Shown here one piece after another: positions 1-5,024 of a stretch of DNA of 5,024 nt. Position 1 is the first letter of the stretch. Each line of letters starts with the position of its first letter. Made by a program: the position numbers and the translations under genes. The notes beneath the pieces are model-generated. The model saw nothing but the letters and a program-made list of their open reading frames with translations, was not told the origin of the DNA and did no database searches. Origin of the DNA: Bacteroidales bacterium. GTDB taxonomy: Bacteria; Bacteroidota; Bacteroidia; Bacteroidales; VadinHA17. The DNA lies in the NCBI GenBank assembly GCA_030692905.1, contig JAUYBT010000074.1, positions 1-5,024 of the forward strand, given 5' to 3'.

Positions 1-1255
1 ACAATCTGCTGATCAACGGCATAAAGAGAAGCATCAGCGACAAGCCGGTCAGAACAACAACAGCACTCCAGCCGATAATGTTCTGATGAGGTTTGTTTAC
101 ATAAATCCCCATAATCTTTTTATTGTTTATTAAGAGGATCATGCTCACGAGCACTACAGGCAGCAGTATACCGTTAATCACCTGTGACCAGATTGAGATC
201 TGAATCAGAGGAGCATTTGGAATTAAAATAATAATTGCCGAAATAATCAGTATCCCTGTATAGAGAGTATAAAACTCCTTTGCTTCATCCCATTTTTTAT
301 CAATACCTGCCTCGAAACCAAATGCTTCAGAAACATAGAAAGCAGTAGCTAAAGGCAGTATAGTTGCTGAGAAAACTGATGCCACGAAAAGTCCGAAAGC
401 AAATACATGTGATGCCAGTTTCCCGGCCAGCGGTTTCAGGGCAAGTGCAGCATCTTTCGCTTCATTAATCTGAATCCCGTTCGGATGCAGAGTTGATCCG
501 CATGCAACCATAATAAAGAAAGCAACAACGACCGTTACAACACATCCTACAGCAATATCTATAAGAGTGTATTTATAATTCTTCATTTTCAGGCCCTTCT
601 CAATTACAGAAGATTGCATATAAAACTGCATCCAGGGGGCAATGGTTGTCCCAACCAGAGCAATTACCATTGCAAAGCTTTGTGTGTTCATTTCAAGTTG
701 AGGATGAATAATTGAAGATCCAATTTCTCCCCAATCCGGTTTACTCATTAATGCCGAAACCACATAAGTAAGTAATGAAACACTGAAAATCAGAAAAATA
801 CGTTCTGCAATCTTATATGTTCCCTTCACAACCAGGAACCAGACCATTAAAGCTACTACAGGTACTGAAATATACTTGCTTATACCAAATATCTCCATGC
901 TTCCTGCAACACCTGCAAATTCTGTTGTTGTATTGCCGATATTTGAAAATAGTAATCCTATAAAAATGAAAAAGGTGATCTTCATACCGGCATTTTCGCG
1001 TATCAGATCCGAAAGGCCTTTCCCCGTAACGATACCCATACGGGCATTCATCTCCTGTATAACCAGTAAAACAATGAATGAAGGAATAAGTGTCCAGATA
1101 AGGCCATAACCGTACATTGCCCCGGCTACCGAGTAGGTGGTTATCCCACCGGCATCATTATCAACACTCCCTGTAATTATTCCCGGTCCAAGGATGGCAA
1201 AAAATATTGCCAGGTTTTTAAAAAAATTGGATTCTTTTAGTTTTATCCTGAACAT
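1..1255 (-). CDS. Nramp-superfamily transporter, NRMT-like (probable Mg2+ uptake), C-terminus cut by window edge
   Basis: The first 418 residues are visible; the gene runs off the left edge. It is a polytopic inner-membrane protein with the Nramp fold: TM1 begins at LGPG (22-25), and TM10 carries the conserved-looking SQVINGILLP (357-366). Aligned by eye with classical Nramps, the TM1 DPGN motif reads DAGG (34-37), keeping the metal-binding Asp34 but losing the Asn. The TM6 GAxxMPH motif reads GTTIAPW (202-208), so the metal-selective Met is Ala206. The TM6b histidines linked to proton coupling are also missing (Trp208, with Met/Gln near 213-214). Loss of the soft Met ligand and of the histidines is what is described for NRMTs, the Mg2+/Mn2+ branch that is not proton-coupled; specificity here is inferred. 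ATG 1255 is the first plausible start, 13 nt after the upstream stop, so the two genes are probably co-transcribed. A general Mn2+/Fe2+ Nramp is the less likely alternative. Confidence 0.88.
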   Translation of the reverse strand, partial: MFRIKLKESNFFKNLAIFFAILGPGIITGSVDNDAGGITTYSVAGAMYGYGLIWTLIPSFIVLLVIQEMNARMGIVTGKGLSDLIRENAGMKITFFIFIGLLFSNIGNTTTEFAGVAGSMEIFGISKYISVPVVALMVWFLVVKGTYKIAERIFLIFSVSLLTYVVSALMSKPDWGEIGSSIIHPQLEMNTQSFAMVIALVGTTIAPWMQFYMQSSVIEKGLKMKNYKYTLIDIAVGCVVTVVVAFFIMVACGSTLHPNGIQINEAKDAALALKPLAGKLASHVFAFGLFVASVFSATILPLATAFYVSEAFGFEAGIDKKWDEAKEFYTLYTGILIISAIIILIPNAPLIQISIWSQVINGILLPVVLVSMILLINNKKIMGIYVNKPHQNIIGWSAVVVLTGLSLMLLFMPLISRL

Positions 1256-1268
1256 ATTTACCAGTCCT

Positions 1269-2543
1269 TCACCTTTTTTTAGTTCTTCTCTTATTTATCA
1301 GATCCTCAACGACATCGTCAACAACAACCATTCCCTGAAGCTGGTTATTGGGGTCAACAACCGGAACTGCCAGAAGATTATATTTTGAAATTAATTCTGC
1401 TATATCATCAACTTTCTGATTATCGTAAAGAAATACAGGTTCCGACTTCATTATCTGGCTGACCAGCGTATTGGGTTGGGCAACAACAAGATCGCGCAGG
1501 TTGAAAGTGCCTATCAATTCATCATTTGTCTCTGTCACAAACAGGTTGTATAATTCGGCAGCTTCCGGTTTTTTGATACGGAGTTCATCAATTACCTCCT
1601 CAACTGTAATTCCGGATTTAAAAGATAATATATCGGTTGTCATGAGGCTTCCGACCGAATTATCGGGGTATTCAAGCAGATCTCTGACTTCCTGTGATGA
1701 TTCGGTATCCATTTCCTTAAGAAGTAATTCTGCTTTTTCGTCTTCAAGTTCATCAAGAATATCAGCTACCTCATCGGCTGGCATCTTATCAAGGACATCT
1801 GCAGCTTTATTTAACGGCAGGTTTTCAACAATATGTATCTGTGCATGTGTTTCAAGTTCCTCAAGAACATCAGCTGCTTTTTCTTCATCAAGTGAAGAGA
1901 AGACCGACATACTGGATTTTTTACCCAGGTCTTCAAGTATATCAGCAATATCTGATGGGTGAAGAGTATGAAGCTTGGCATAACTCTTTGAAAGTCTGAT
2001 ATTAAGATTTGAATGATCAATAGCCTGAACATCATCCCAAAGGATAAATTTTGCAGGTAAATTTATTTTAAAAAGAGAGAGAAATCTTTTTATCGGTAAA
2101 GAGATTCCTATCCTGCGCAACAGTCCCTCAATCCCGATATCAACGGCTATAGCGAATGTTCCGGCAGGCAGTGTTGCAAGCCTCACATCATTAACCCTTA
2201 CAAGCTTGTGTCCATTCATATCCACTATTTGCTTGTCGAGAATGTTTTCCACGAGTAATAGTCCATTATCAACTTCATCGTTGCTAAGCTCAACCAGGCC
2301 TGTACATGTAACGTTAAGCATTTCTCTTGCCTTAACAACCCTGAAGCTTCTAAAGGAATAGAACCTGGTTTCCTTGCGTATCCTGAGCCTGACGCCGGTT
2401 ACAAGTTGCTGGTTCGGATCATTTTGTCCCGAAGGCATTGCGTTAACAAGTAAATCTTTAATTATTCCAATAGCATCGCCATCGGCTCCAAATGCTTCTT
2501 TACCGATTATTCCGCTTAAATAAAATGTTGTAAGTGATGTCAT
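1269..2543 (-). CDS. Soluble PRC-barrel / MgtE N-domain / CBS-pair protein, probable Mg2+ sensor partner of the downstream transporter
   Basis: This is a complete 424-residue protein without a signal peptide or evident membrane segment, so probably cytosolic. Residues about 1-85 and 100-175 look like two PRC-barrel-type segments; the second contains DKQIVDMNGHKLVRVNDV (103-120). Residues about 190-290 match the MgtE intracellular N domain, a superhelix of short acidic repeats (HPSDIADILEDL at 195, EKAADVLEEL at 221, KAADVLDKMPADEVADILDEL starting at 246). Residues about 292-415 form a CBS pair, opening with YPDNSVGSLMTTD (292-304), much like the same junction in MgtE. In MgtE these domains bind Mg2+ and gate the pore; here the MgtE transmembrane domain is absent and an Nramp-type permease follows 13 nt later. 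I infer that it senses Mg2+ and controls that permease. The start at ATG 2543 is preferred over the upstream ATG 2570 (nine residues longer) because AGGAGGTGA lies 5 nt before it. The lysine/arginine-rich tail (INKRRTKKR) is unusual. Confidence 0.88.
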   Translation of the reverse strand: MTSLTTFYLSGIIGKEAFGADGDAIGIIKDLLVNAMPSGQNDPNQQLVTGVRLRIRKETRFYSFRSFRVVKAREMLNVTCTGLVELSNDEVDNGLLLVENILDKQIVDMNGHKLVRVNDVRLATLPAGTFAIAVDIGIEGLLRRIGISLPIKRFLSLFKINLPAKFILWDDVQAIDHSNLNIRLSKSYAKLHTLHPSDIADILEDLGKKSSMSVFSSLDEEKAADVLEELETHAQIHIVENLPLNKAADVLDKMPADEVADILDELEDEKAELLLKEMDTESSQEVRDLLEYPDNSVGSLMTTDILSFKSGITVEEVIDELRIKKPEAAELYNLFVTETNDELIGTFNLRDLVVAQPNTLVSQIMKSEPVFLYDNQKVDDIAELISKYNLLAVPVVDPNNQLQGMVVVDDVVEDLINKRRTKKR

Positions 2544-2583
2544 AGTCACCTCCTCGCTTTTACGATACAAAAGGAAGTGACCA
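2543..2583 (-). promoter_or_regulatory. Hairpin sequestering the Shine-Dalgarno and start codon (P2)
   Basis: On the minus-strand transcript, 2583-2571 (TGGTCACTTCCTT) can pair with 2555-2543 (GAGGAGGTGACTA). That gives 13 consecutive pairs, three of them G-U, around a 15-nt loop. The whole Shine-Dalgarno and the A of the start codon lie in the stem, so the folded form should block ribosome loading. Pairing was found by eye; no folding energy was computed. Confidence 0.6.
2546..2554 (-). promoter_or_regulatory. Near-perfect Shine-Dalgarno sequence AGGAGGTGA
   Basis: The minus strand reads AGGAGGTGA with its GGAGG core ending 5 nt before ATG 2543. This fixes the start of the MgtE-N/CBS gene. 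It stands out because the other starts in the window lack a convincing Shine-Dalgarno sequence, as is usual in Bacteroidota. A strong site that can be hidden in a hairpin suits translational control. Confidence 0.75.
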
Positions 2584-2645
2584 AAAAGATGGACTACCTT
2601 CTATATCAAAGTTTTTAAAATTATATTCGCAGGGTCGTCGTCCAT
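2569..2645 (-). promoter_or_regulatory. Competing upstream hairpins P1 and P3 in the leader (attenuator-like)
   Basis: P1 pairs ATGGAC (2645-2640, the leader-peptide start) with GTCCAT (2594-2589), plus ACC (2635-2633) with GGT (2598-2596). P3 pairs AGAAGGTAGT (2602-2593) with ACTTCCTTTT (2578-2569): nine pairs (one G-U) and one U-U mismatch. P3 shares bases with P1 on its 5' side and with the Shine-Dalgarno hairpin P2 on its 3' side, so P1+P2 and P3 alone are alternative states. P3 would expose the Shine-Dalgarno. Base complementarity is visible; a regulatory role is inferred. Confidence 0.45.
2601..2645 (-). CDS. Candidate 14-residue leader peptide MDDDPANIILKTLI
   Basis: A short ORF (ATG 2645, TAG ending at 2601) lies about 20 nt after the predicted transcription start and 57 nt before the MgtE-N/CBS start codon. 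It has no Shine-Dalgarno, but the sequence before it is A/T-rich, which is usual for Bacteroidota starts. Three aspartates and a proline directly follow the start Met. N-terminal runs of acidic residues and proline are known from E. coli work on intrinsic ribosome destabilisation, where MgtL uses an EPDP-containing start to sense low Mg2+ ahead of mgtA. Placement before a probable Mg2+ transport operon makes a similar role plausible. An ORF this short could still occur by chance, and no homologue is recognised. Confidence 0.45.
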   Translation of the reverse strand: MDDDPANIILKTLI

Positions 2646-2670
2646 TTATTCTATAAACTTGATTTCGTTG

Positions 2671-2702
2671 CAAAAATATAATTCATATCAATACCATCCA
2701 AA
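2671..2702 (-). promoter_or_regulatory. Bacteroidota-type promoter for the MgtE-N/CBS-NRMT operon
   Basis: On the minus strand the -7 box TATTTTTG (2678-2671) fits TAnnTTTG exactly, and TTTG (2702-2699) lies 20 nt upstream, matching the -33 element and spacing reported for Bacteroides sigma-ABfr promoters. Transcription should start near 2664, giving a 5' leader of about 120 nt that holds the leader ORF and the hairpins. Confidence 0.65.
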
Positions 2703-2738
2703 TAAAAAGTGTTATTTTGAATTTATTTGTTATCTATA

Positions 2739-2765
2739 AGTGCCTAAAGTACTTAGAGTGCCAAT
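2739..2765. repeat. Degenerate 9-bp tandem repeat, three units
   Basis: Units read AGTGCCTAA, AGTACTTAG and AGTGCCAAT in direct order. The middle of the block also contains the palindrome AAGTACTT. It could be a remnant of a longer simple-sequence array or a binding site for a regulator between the divergent promoters; nothing here decides between these. Confidence 0.45.
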
Positions 2766-2877
2766 AACTCAGACCCGAACGCCAAACCAGAAGTATACAT
2801 TATATAGGTAAATGTGCATATTATAAAAAATATTAGCTTAAAAGTGTGGTTTTTCTCCTTTTTTATTCTTTTTTCCC

Positions 2878-2885
2878 TACATTTG
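2878..2885 (+). promoter_or_regulatory. Candidate -7 box upstream of spt (TACATTTG)
   Basis: TACATTTG fits the Bacteroidota TAnnTTTG consensus and would start transcription near 2892, about 25 nt before the GTG start of spt. No TTTG is visible at the expected -33 distance, where the sequence is a pyrimidine tract, so this is weaker than the minus-strand promoter. Confidence 0.45.
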
Positions 2886-2916
2886 GACTCAATTTTATCA
2901 ATTTTTAGATTAAATC

Positions 2917-4104
2917 GTGAGAATTTTACAGGCAAAACTTTCAAGTTATGATGCCCCGCAGAAAGCCATGCAGGCTGGCATCTATCCCTATTTCAGGGAA
3001 ATAGAATCTGACCAGGATACGGAAGTACTTATTGATGGTAAAAGGGTTCTGATGTTCGGATCGAACAGCTACCTTGGACTTACCAATCATCCGAAAGTTA
3101 AGGAGGCTGCAAAAGTTGCAATTGACAAGTATGGTACCGGTTGTGCCGGTTCAAGGTTTCTGAACGGAACTCTCGACATCCATACCAAACTGGAAAACAA
3201 ATTAGCACGTCTGGTGAATAAAGATGTTGCTCTTTGCTACAGTACCGGATTCCAGGTAAACCTCGGAGTAGTATCAATACTTGCCGGGCGTCACGACTAT
3301 CTCCTTCTCGATGAGCTTGATCATGCTTCGATAATCGAAGGCAGCCGACTTTCTTTTTCGAAAGTACTTAAGTTTGCCCACAACGATATGGATGCACTTG
3401 AAAGCAAATTGAAGGTATGCCATAAAGACCGCATCAAACTTATAGTTGTTGATGGTATTTTTTCGATGGAAGGTGACATTATTAAATTACCTGAATTAGT
3501 CAGACTTGCTGAAAAATATAAAGCCTCAGTGATGATTGATGATGCTCATTCCCTGGGTGTTCTCGGGAAAAATGGTTCAGGTACTGCTTCGCATTTCGGA
3601 CTTACTGATAAAGTCGATCTCATAATGGGTACATTTTCGAAATCATTCGCTTCCCTCGGAGGCTTTATTGCTTCTGATAAAGAGGTGATCAATTTCATAA
3701 AACATAATTCAAGATCTCTGATTTTCAGCGCCAGCATGACTCCTGCCTCCGCTGCTACTGTTCTTGCTTCAATTGAAATAATGGAAAATGAACCTGAAAG
3801 GATTAAGCATTTGTGGGACATGACCGCTTTAGCTCTTAAAGGTTTTAAATCAGCAGGCTTCGACACAGGAAAATCCGAAACGCCGATTATACCTCTTTTC
3901 ATCCGCGATGACATTAAATCTTTACAACTAACCCAGATACTGCTTGCAGATGGTGTTTTTGTGAATCCTGTGGTATCACCTGCTGTTCCAAAAGAGGATT
4001 GTCTGATCAGATATTCTCTTATGGCTACCCATACAAAAGTACAGGTAGAAACATCAATTGAAAAAATAACCAAAGCAGCAAAGTCGCTGGGCATTTTAGG
4101 TTAA
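2917..4104 (+). CDS. spt: Serine palmitoyltransferase-like PLP enzyme (alpha-oxoamine synthase)
   Basis: This is a 395-residue fold-type I PLP enzyme, the usual length for the soluble bacterial family. It probably condenses L-serine with a long-chain acyl-CoA to 3-ketodihydrosphingosine, the first step of sphingolipid synthesis. The PLP-binding lysine is Lys242 in GTFSKSFASLGGF (238-250). His136 (DELDHAS) should stack on the cofactor ring, and Asp208 and His211 (DDAHS) contact PLP. A glycine-rich substrate segment lies at 72-84 (YGTGCAGSRFLNG), and PAVPKEDCLIRYSLMATHT (355-373) carries the family's C-terminal Arg365. The N-terminal SDQDTEV and MFGSNSYLGLTNHPKV blocks match Bacteroidota SPTs as I remember them, better than 2-amino-3-ketobutyrate CoA ligase (KBL) or BioF. 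GTG 2917 is chosen because an in-frame TAA lies two codons upstream (2911-2913) and the N-terminus then has family length; the next Met is residue 18. No Shine-Dalgarno is visible. An SDR gene follows on the same strand. Confidence 0.88.
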   Translation: MRILQAKLSSYDAPQKAMQAGIYPYFREIESDQDTEVLIDGKRVLMFGSNSYLGLTNHPKVKEAAKVAIDKYGTGCAGSRFLNGTLDIHTKLENKLARLVNKDVALCYSTGFQVNLGVVSILAGRHDYLLLDELDHASIIEGSRLSFSKVLKFAHNDMDALESKLKVCHKDRIKLIVVDGIFSMEGDIIKLPELVRLAEKYKASVMIDDAHSLGVLGKNGSGTASHFGLTDKVDLIMGTFSKSFASLGGFIASDKEVINFIKHNSRSLIFSASMTPASAATVLASIEIMENEPERIKHLWDMTALALKGFKSAGFDTGKSETPIIPLFIRDDIKSLQLTQILLADGVFVNPVVSPAVPKEDCLIRYSLMATHTKVQVETSIEKITKAAKSLGILG

Positions 4105-4131
4105 AATTACTTCGGGGGAAAAATCACGTAA

Positions 4132-4156
4132 GGTTAATTTATAAGTATAATTAACC
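4132..4156 (+). repeat. Small A/T-rich hairpin just after spt
   Basis: GGTTAATT (4132-4139) and AATTAACC (4149-4156) form an exact 8-bp inverted repeat around a 9-nt loop, 27 nt after the spt stop codon. No T run follows, so it is not a classic terminator. Its right arm overlaps the edge of the larger inverted-repeat element, so the two folds compete. Confidence 0.5.
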
Positions 4157-4297
4157 ACCCCGTCATGACCCTTCGGGCATGACACCCCTCCTTTAAAAAG
4201 GAGGGGAAAGTTAAGATATTCAATACATTAACTTTCTCCTCCTCAATGAGGAGGAGTACCCTGACCGAAGCGTCAGGGGGAGGTGGTGGCTTTTTTT
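4151..4297. repeat. Multi-hairpin inverted-repeat element (MITE/REP-like)
   Basis: A noncoding element of about 147 bp with overall dyad symmetry. Outer arms: ACCACC (4154-4159) with GGTGGT (4282-4287). Left half: a hairpin at 4162-4183 (GTCATG/CATGAC capped by CTTCGG) and one at 4185-4206 with 10 paired positions (CCCCTCCTTT/AAAGGAGGGG). Centre: AAAGTTAA (4207-4214) with TTAACTTT (4228-4235). Right half: CTCCTCCTC/GAGGAGGAG (4236-4256) and CCCTGAC/GTCAGGG (4259-4278). The left and right halves are mirrored in layout and partly in sequence, as expected of an old palindromic repeat unit. TTAA occurs at both ends (4151-4154 and 4296-4299). I recall similar C-rich palindromes between genes in many Bacteroidota genomes, but know no formal name. 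It could modulate spt mRNA 3' ends or read-through into the SDR. Confidence 0.75.
4259..4297 (+). terminator. Possible intrinsic terminator at the end of the repeat element
   Basis: The CCCTGAC/GTCAGGG hairpin and the GGTGGTGG arm are followed by seven T residues (4291-4297). The T run is 12 nt beyond the nearest simple hairpin, but directly follows the outer stem if the whole element folds. Termination of spt transcripts here is possible; complete termination would leave the SDR without a visible promoter. Confidence 0.35.
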
Positions 4298-4319
4298 AAC
4301 AATCAAAAGATTATTACAA

Positions 4320-5024
4320 ATGAAAAAAGTTATTCTCATAACAGGAATCAGTTCAGGTTTCGGGAGACAGACTGCAAAGCTTCTCGCTGAAAACGGTCAT
4401 ACTGTTTACGGTACTGTGAGAAAAGAGATCGGATCAGATGAGCTGGTTCATTTTCTTAAAATGGATCTTACTGATAATGACTCCATAAAAAAGGCAGTTG
4501 CTACTGTTGTCGAAAAAGAGGGAAGAATTGACATCCTCATTAATAATGCCGGCATGCACACCGGTGGGTCTATTGAAACATCCCCAATAGAAAATATCAG
4601 ACTCCAGATGGATACTAATTTTCTGGGGATGGTCCATCTTACAAGGGAAATATTACCTGTCATGCGGAAACAGGGTGGCGGAATAATTATTAATTTCAGT
4701 TCAATTGGTGGACTTATGGGTTTACCGTTCCAGGCATTCTATTCTGCAGGTAAATTTGCCATTGAGGGTTTTAGTGAAGCTCTGAGAATGGAGGTTAAAC
4801 AATTTAATATCAAAGTTGTACTGATCAATCCCGGTGATTTTCATACTAATAACTCTGCCAACCGCAGGAATTATCTGGCACCAACAGATATCAATGAGCC
4901 TTATCATGAACAATTTACGAAGACTCTGGCAGTAATTGAAAAAGATGAATCCAATGGTTGGGAACCGGTAGTTCTTGCCAGAAAGATTGTTAAGATCGCG
5001 GATTGCAAAAATCCACGTCAGAGA
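4320..5024 (+). CDS. Short-chain dehydrogenase/reductase, candidate 3-ketosphinganine reductase, C-terminus cut by window edge
   Basis: The first 235 codons are visible, open to the right edge. This is a classical SDR with a Rossmann fold: TGISSGFG (8-15) binds the nucleotide, NNAG is at 75-78, Asn100 sits in NFLG, and the catalytic Ser128, Tyr141 and Lys145 (YSAGK) have normal spacing. PGDFHT (171-176) follows. Arg34 after the second strand and no acidic residue there suggest NADP(H). The start ATG 4320 has an A-rich upstream and no Shine-Dalgarno. It lies 215 nt after spt on the same strand, with the inverted-repeat element between; no TAnnTTTG box is visible in the gap, so it may depend on read-through from spt. 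SPT product is normally reduced by an SDR (KDSR), so that role is plausible from context. SDR specificity cannot be read from these motifs; another carbonyl reductase is quite possible. Confidence 0.85.
   Translation, partial: MKKVILITGISSGFGRQTAKLLAENGHTVYGTVRKEIGSDELVHFLKMDLTDNDSIKKAVATVVEKEGRIDILINNAGMHTGGSIETSPIENIRLQMDTNFLGMVHLTREILPVMRKQGGGIIINFSSIGGLMGLPFQAFYSAGKFAIEGFSEALRMEVKQFNIKVVLINPGDFHTNNSANRRNYLAPTDINEPYHEQFTKTLAVIEKDESNGWEPVVLARKIVKIADCKNPRQR

Larger units (their letters stand above)
2646..2916. other. Divergent intergenic region
   Basis: This A/T-rich stretch separates the two divergent units. It holds the minus-strand promoter (2671-2702), a degenerate 9-bp tandem repeat (2739-2765), a pyrimidine-rich tract on the plus strand (about 2848-2877) and a plus-strand -7-like box (2878-2885). 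I see no credible gene, RNA gene or further regulatory motif between 2766 and 2847. Confidence 0.6.

Noticed and set aside
876..1388. Two plus-strand ORFs (876-1109 and 1137-1388)
   Set aside because: Both lie opposite the NRMT-like gene and its junction with the MgtE-N/CBS gene and show no family motif.
1471..1962. Plus-strand ORF of 163 codons, serine-rich
   Set aside because: It is the antisense shadow of the MgtE-N/CBS gene; the Ser/Arg bias mirrors the acidic repeats on the true strand.
2543..2665. M-box (ykoK) Mg2+ riboswitch in the leader
   Set aside because: The leader is about 120 nt and lacks the multi-helix architecture and conserved loops of an M-box as far as I can see; the leader-peptide model fits the visible features better.
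2753..2944. Minus-strand ORF of 63 codons with a hydrophobic C-terminal half
   Set aside because: It overlaps the spt start antisense, comes from A/T-rich noncoding sequence, has no recognisable domain and no start signal; its hydrophobic stretch is what A/T-rich sequence commonly gives.
3546..4094. Minus-strand ORF of 182 codons inside spt
   Set aside because: Antisense shadow of a well-supported PLP enzyme gene, with no family motif of its own.
2917..4104. 2-amino-3-ketobutyrate CoA ligase (KBL) or BioF instead of SPT
   Set aside because: These share the fold and PLP residues, but the N-terminal and C-terminal blocks look like Bacteroidota SPT, and neither a threonine dehydrogenase nor biotin genes are next to it. 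KBL-like activity is not fully excluded.
4151..4297. CRISPR array
   Set aside because: The repeats are inverted hairpins of different sequence, without identical direct repeats separated by unique spacers.
4434..4913. Three minus-strand ORFs (4434-4637, 4448-4663, 4722-4913)
   Set aside because: All are antisense to the SDR gene, whose catalytic motifs are intact on the plus strand.

Overview
The window most likely comes from a member of the Bacteroidota. Three things point there. The sphingolipid-type alpha-oxoamine synthase at 2917-4104 closely resembles serine palmitoyltransferases as I know them from Bacteroides relatives. The intergenic region carries Bacteroidota-type promoter boxes (TAnnTTTG, with TTTG about 20 nt upstream). 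Most gene starts lack a Shine-Dalgarno sequence. Assignment below phylum is not possible from this window.

Left half, minus strand (1-2702): a predicted operon read right to left. A consensus-like promoter (2671-2702) is followed by a leader of about 120 nt. The leader encodes a candidate 14-residue peptide, MDDDPANIILKTLI, and can fold into mutually exclusive hairpins, one of which buries an unusually strong Shine-Dalgarno sequence. Next comes a soluble 424-residue protein with PRC-barrel-like segments, a MgtE-type N domain and a CBS pair, but no MgtE membrane domain. Thirteen bases later begins an Nramp-superfamily transporter, cut by the left window edge. Its ion-site residues are changed in the way expected of the Mg2+-transporting NRMT branch. 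I read the unit as a Mg2+ (possibly Mn2+) uptake system: an MgtE-like cytosolic sensor paired with an NRMT permease, perhaps controlled by a Mg2+-responsive leader peptide.

Middle (2646-2916): a divergent intergenic region with the minus-strand promoter, a short degenerate 9-bp tandem repeat and a candidate plus-strand promoter box.

Right half, plus strand (2917-5024): a serine palmitoyltransferase-like gene (spt) with a GTG start, then a 215-bp gap, then a short-chain dehydrogenase/reductase cut by the right edge. The gap is largely filled by a multi-hairpin inverted-repeat element ending in a T run. SPT makes 3-ketodihydrosphingosine from serine and an acyl-CoA; the next step is an NADPH-dependent reduction, which an SDR could perform. 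The neighbouring SDR is therefore a candidate 3-ketosphinganine reductase, but that rests on context.

The strongest lead is the 5' leader at 2543-2645. Its acidic, proline-containing start resembles MgtL-type peptides that destabilise ribosomes at low Mg2+, and it sits ahead of what looks like a Mg2+ transport operon.
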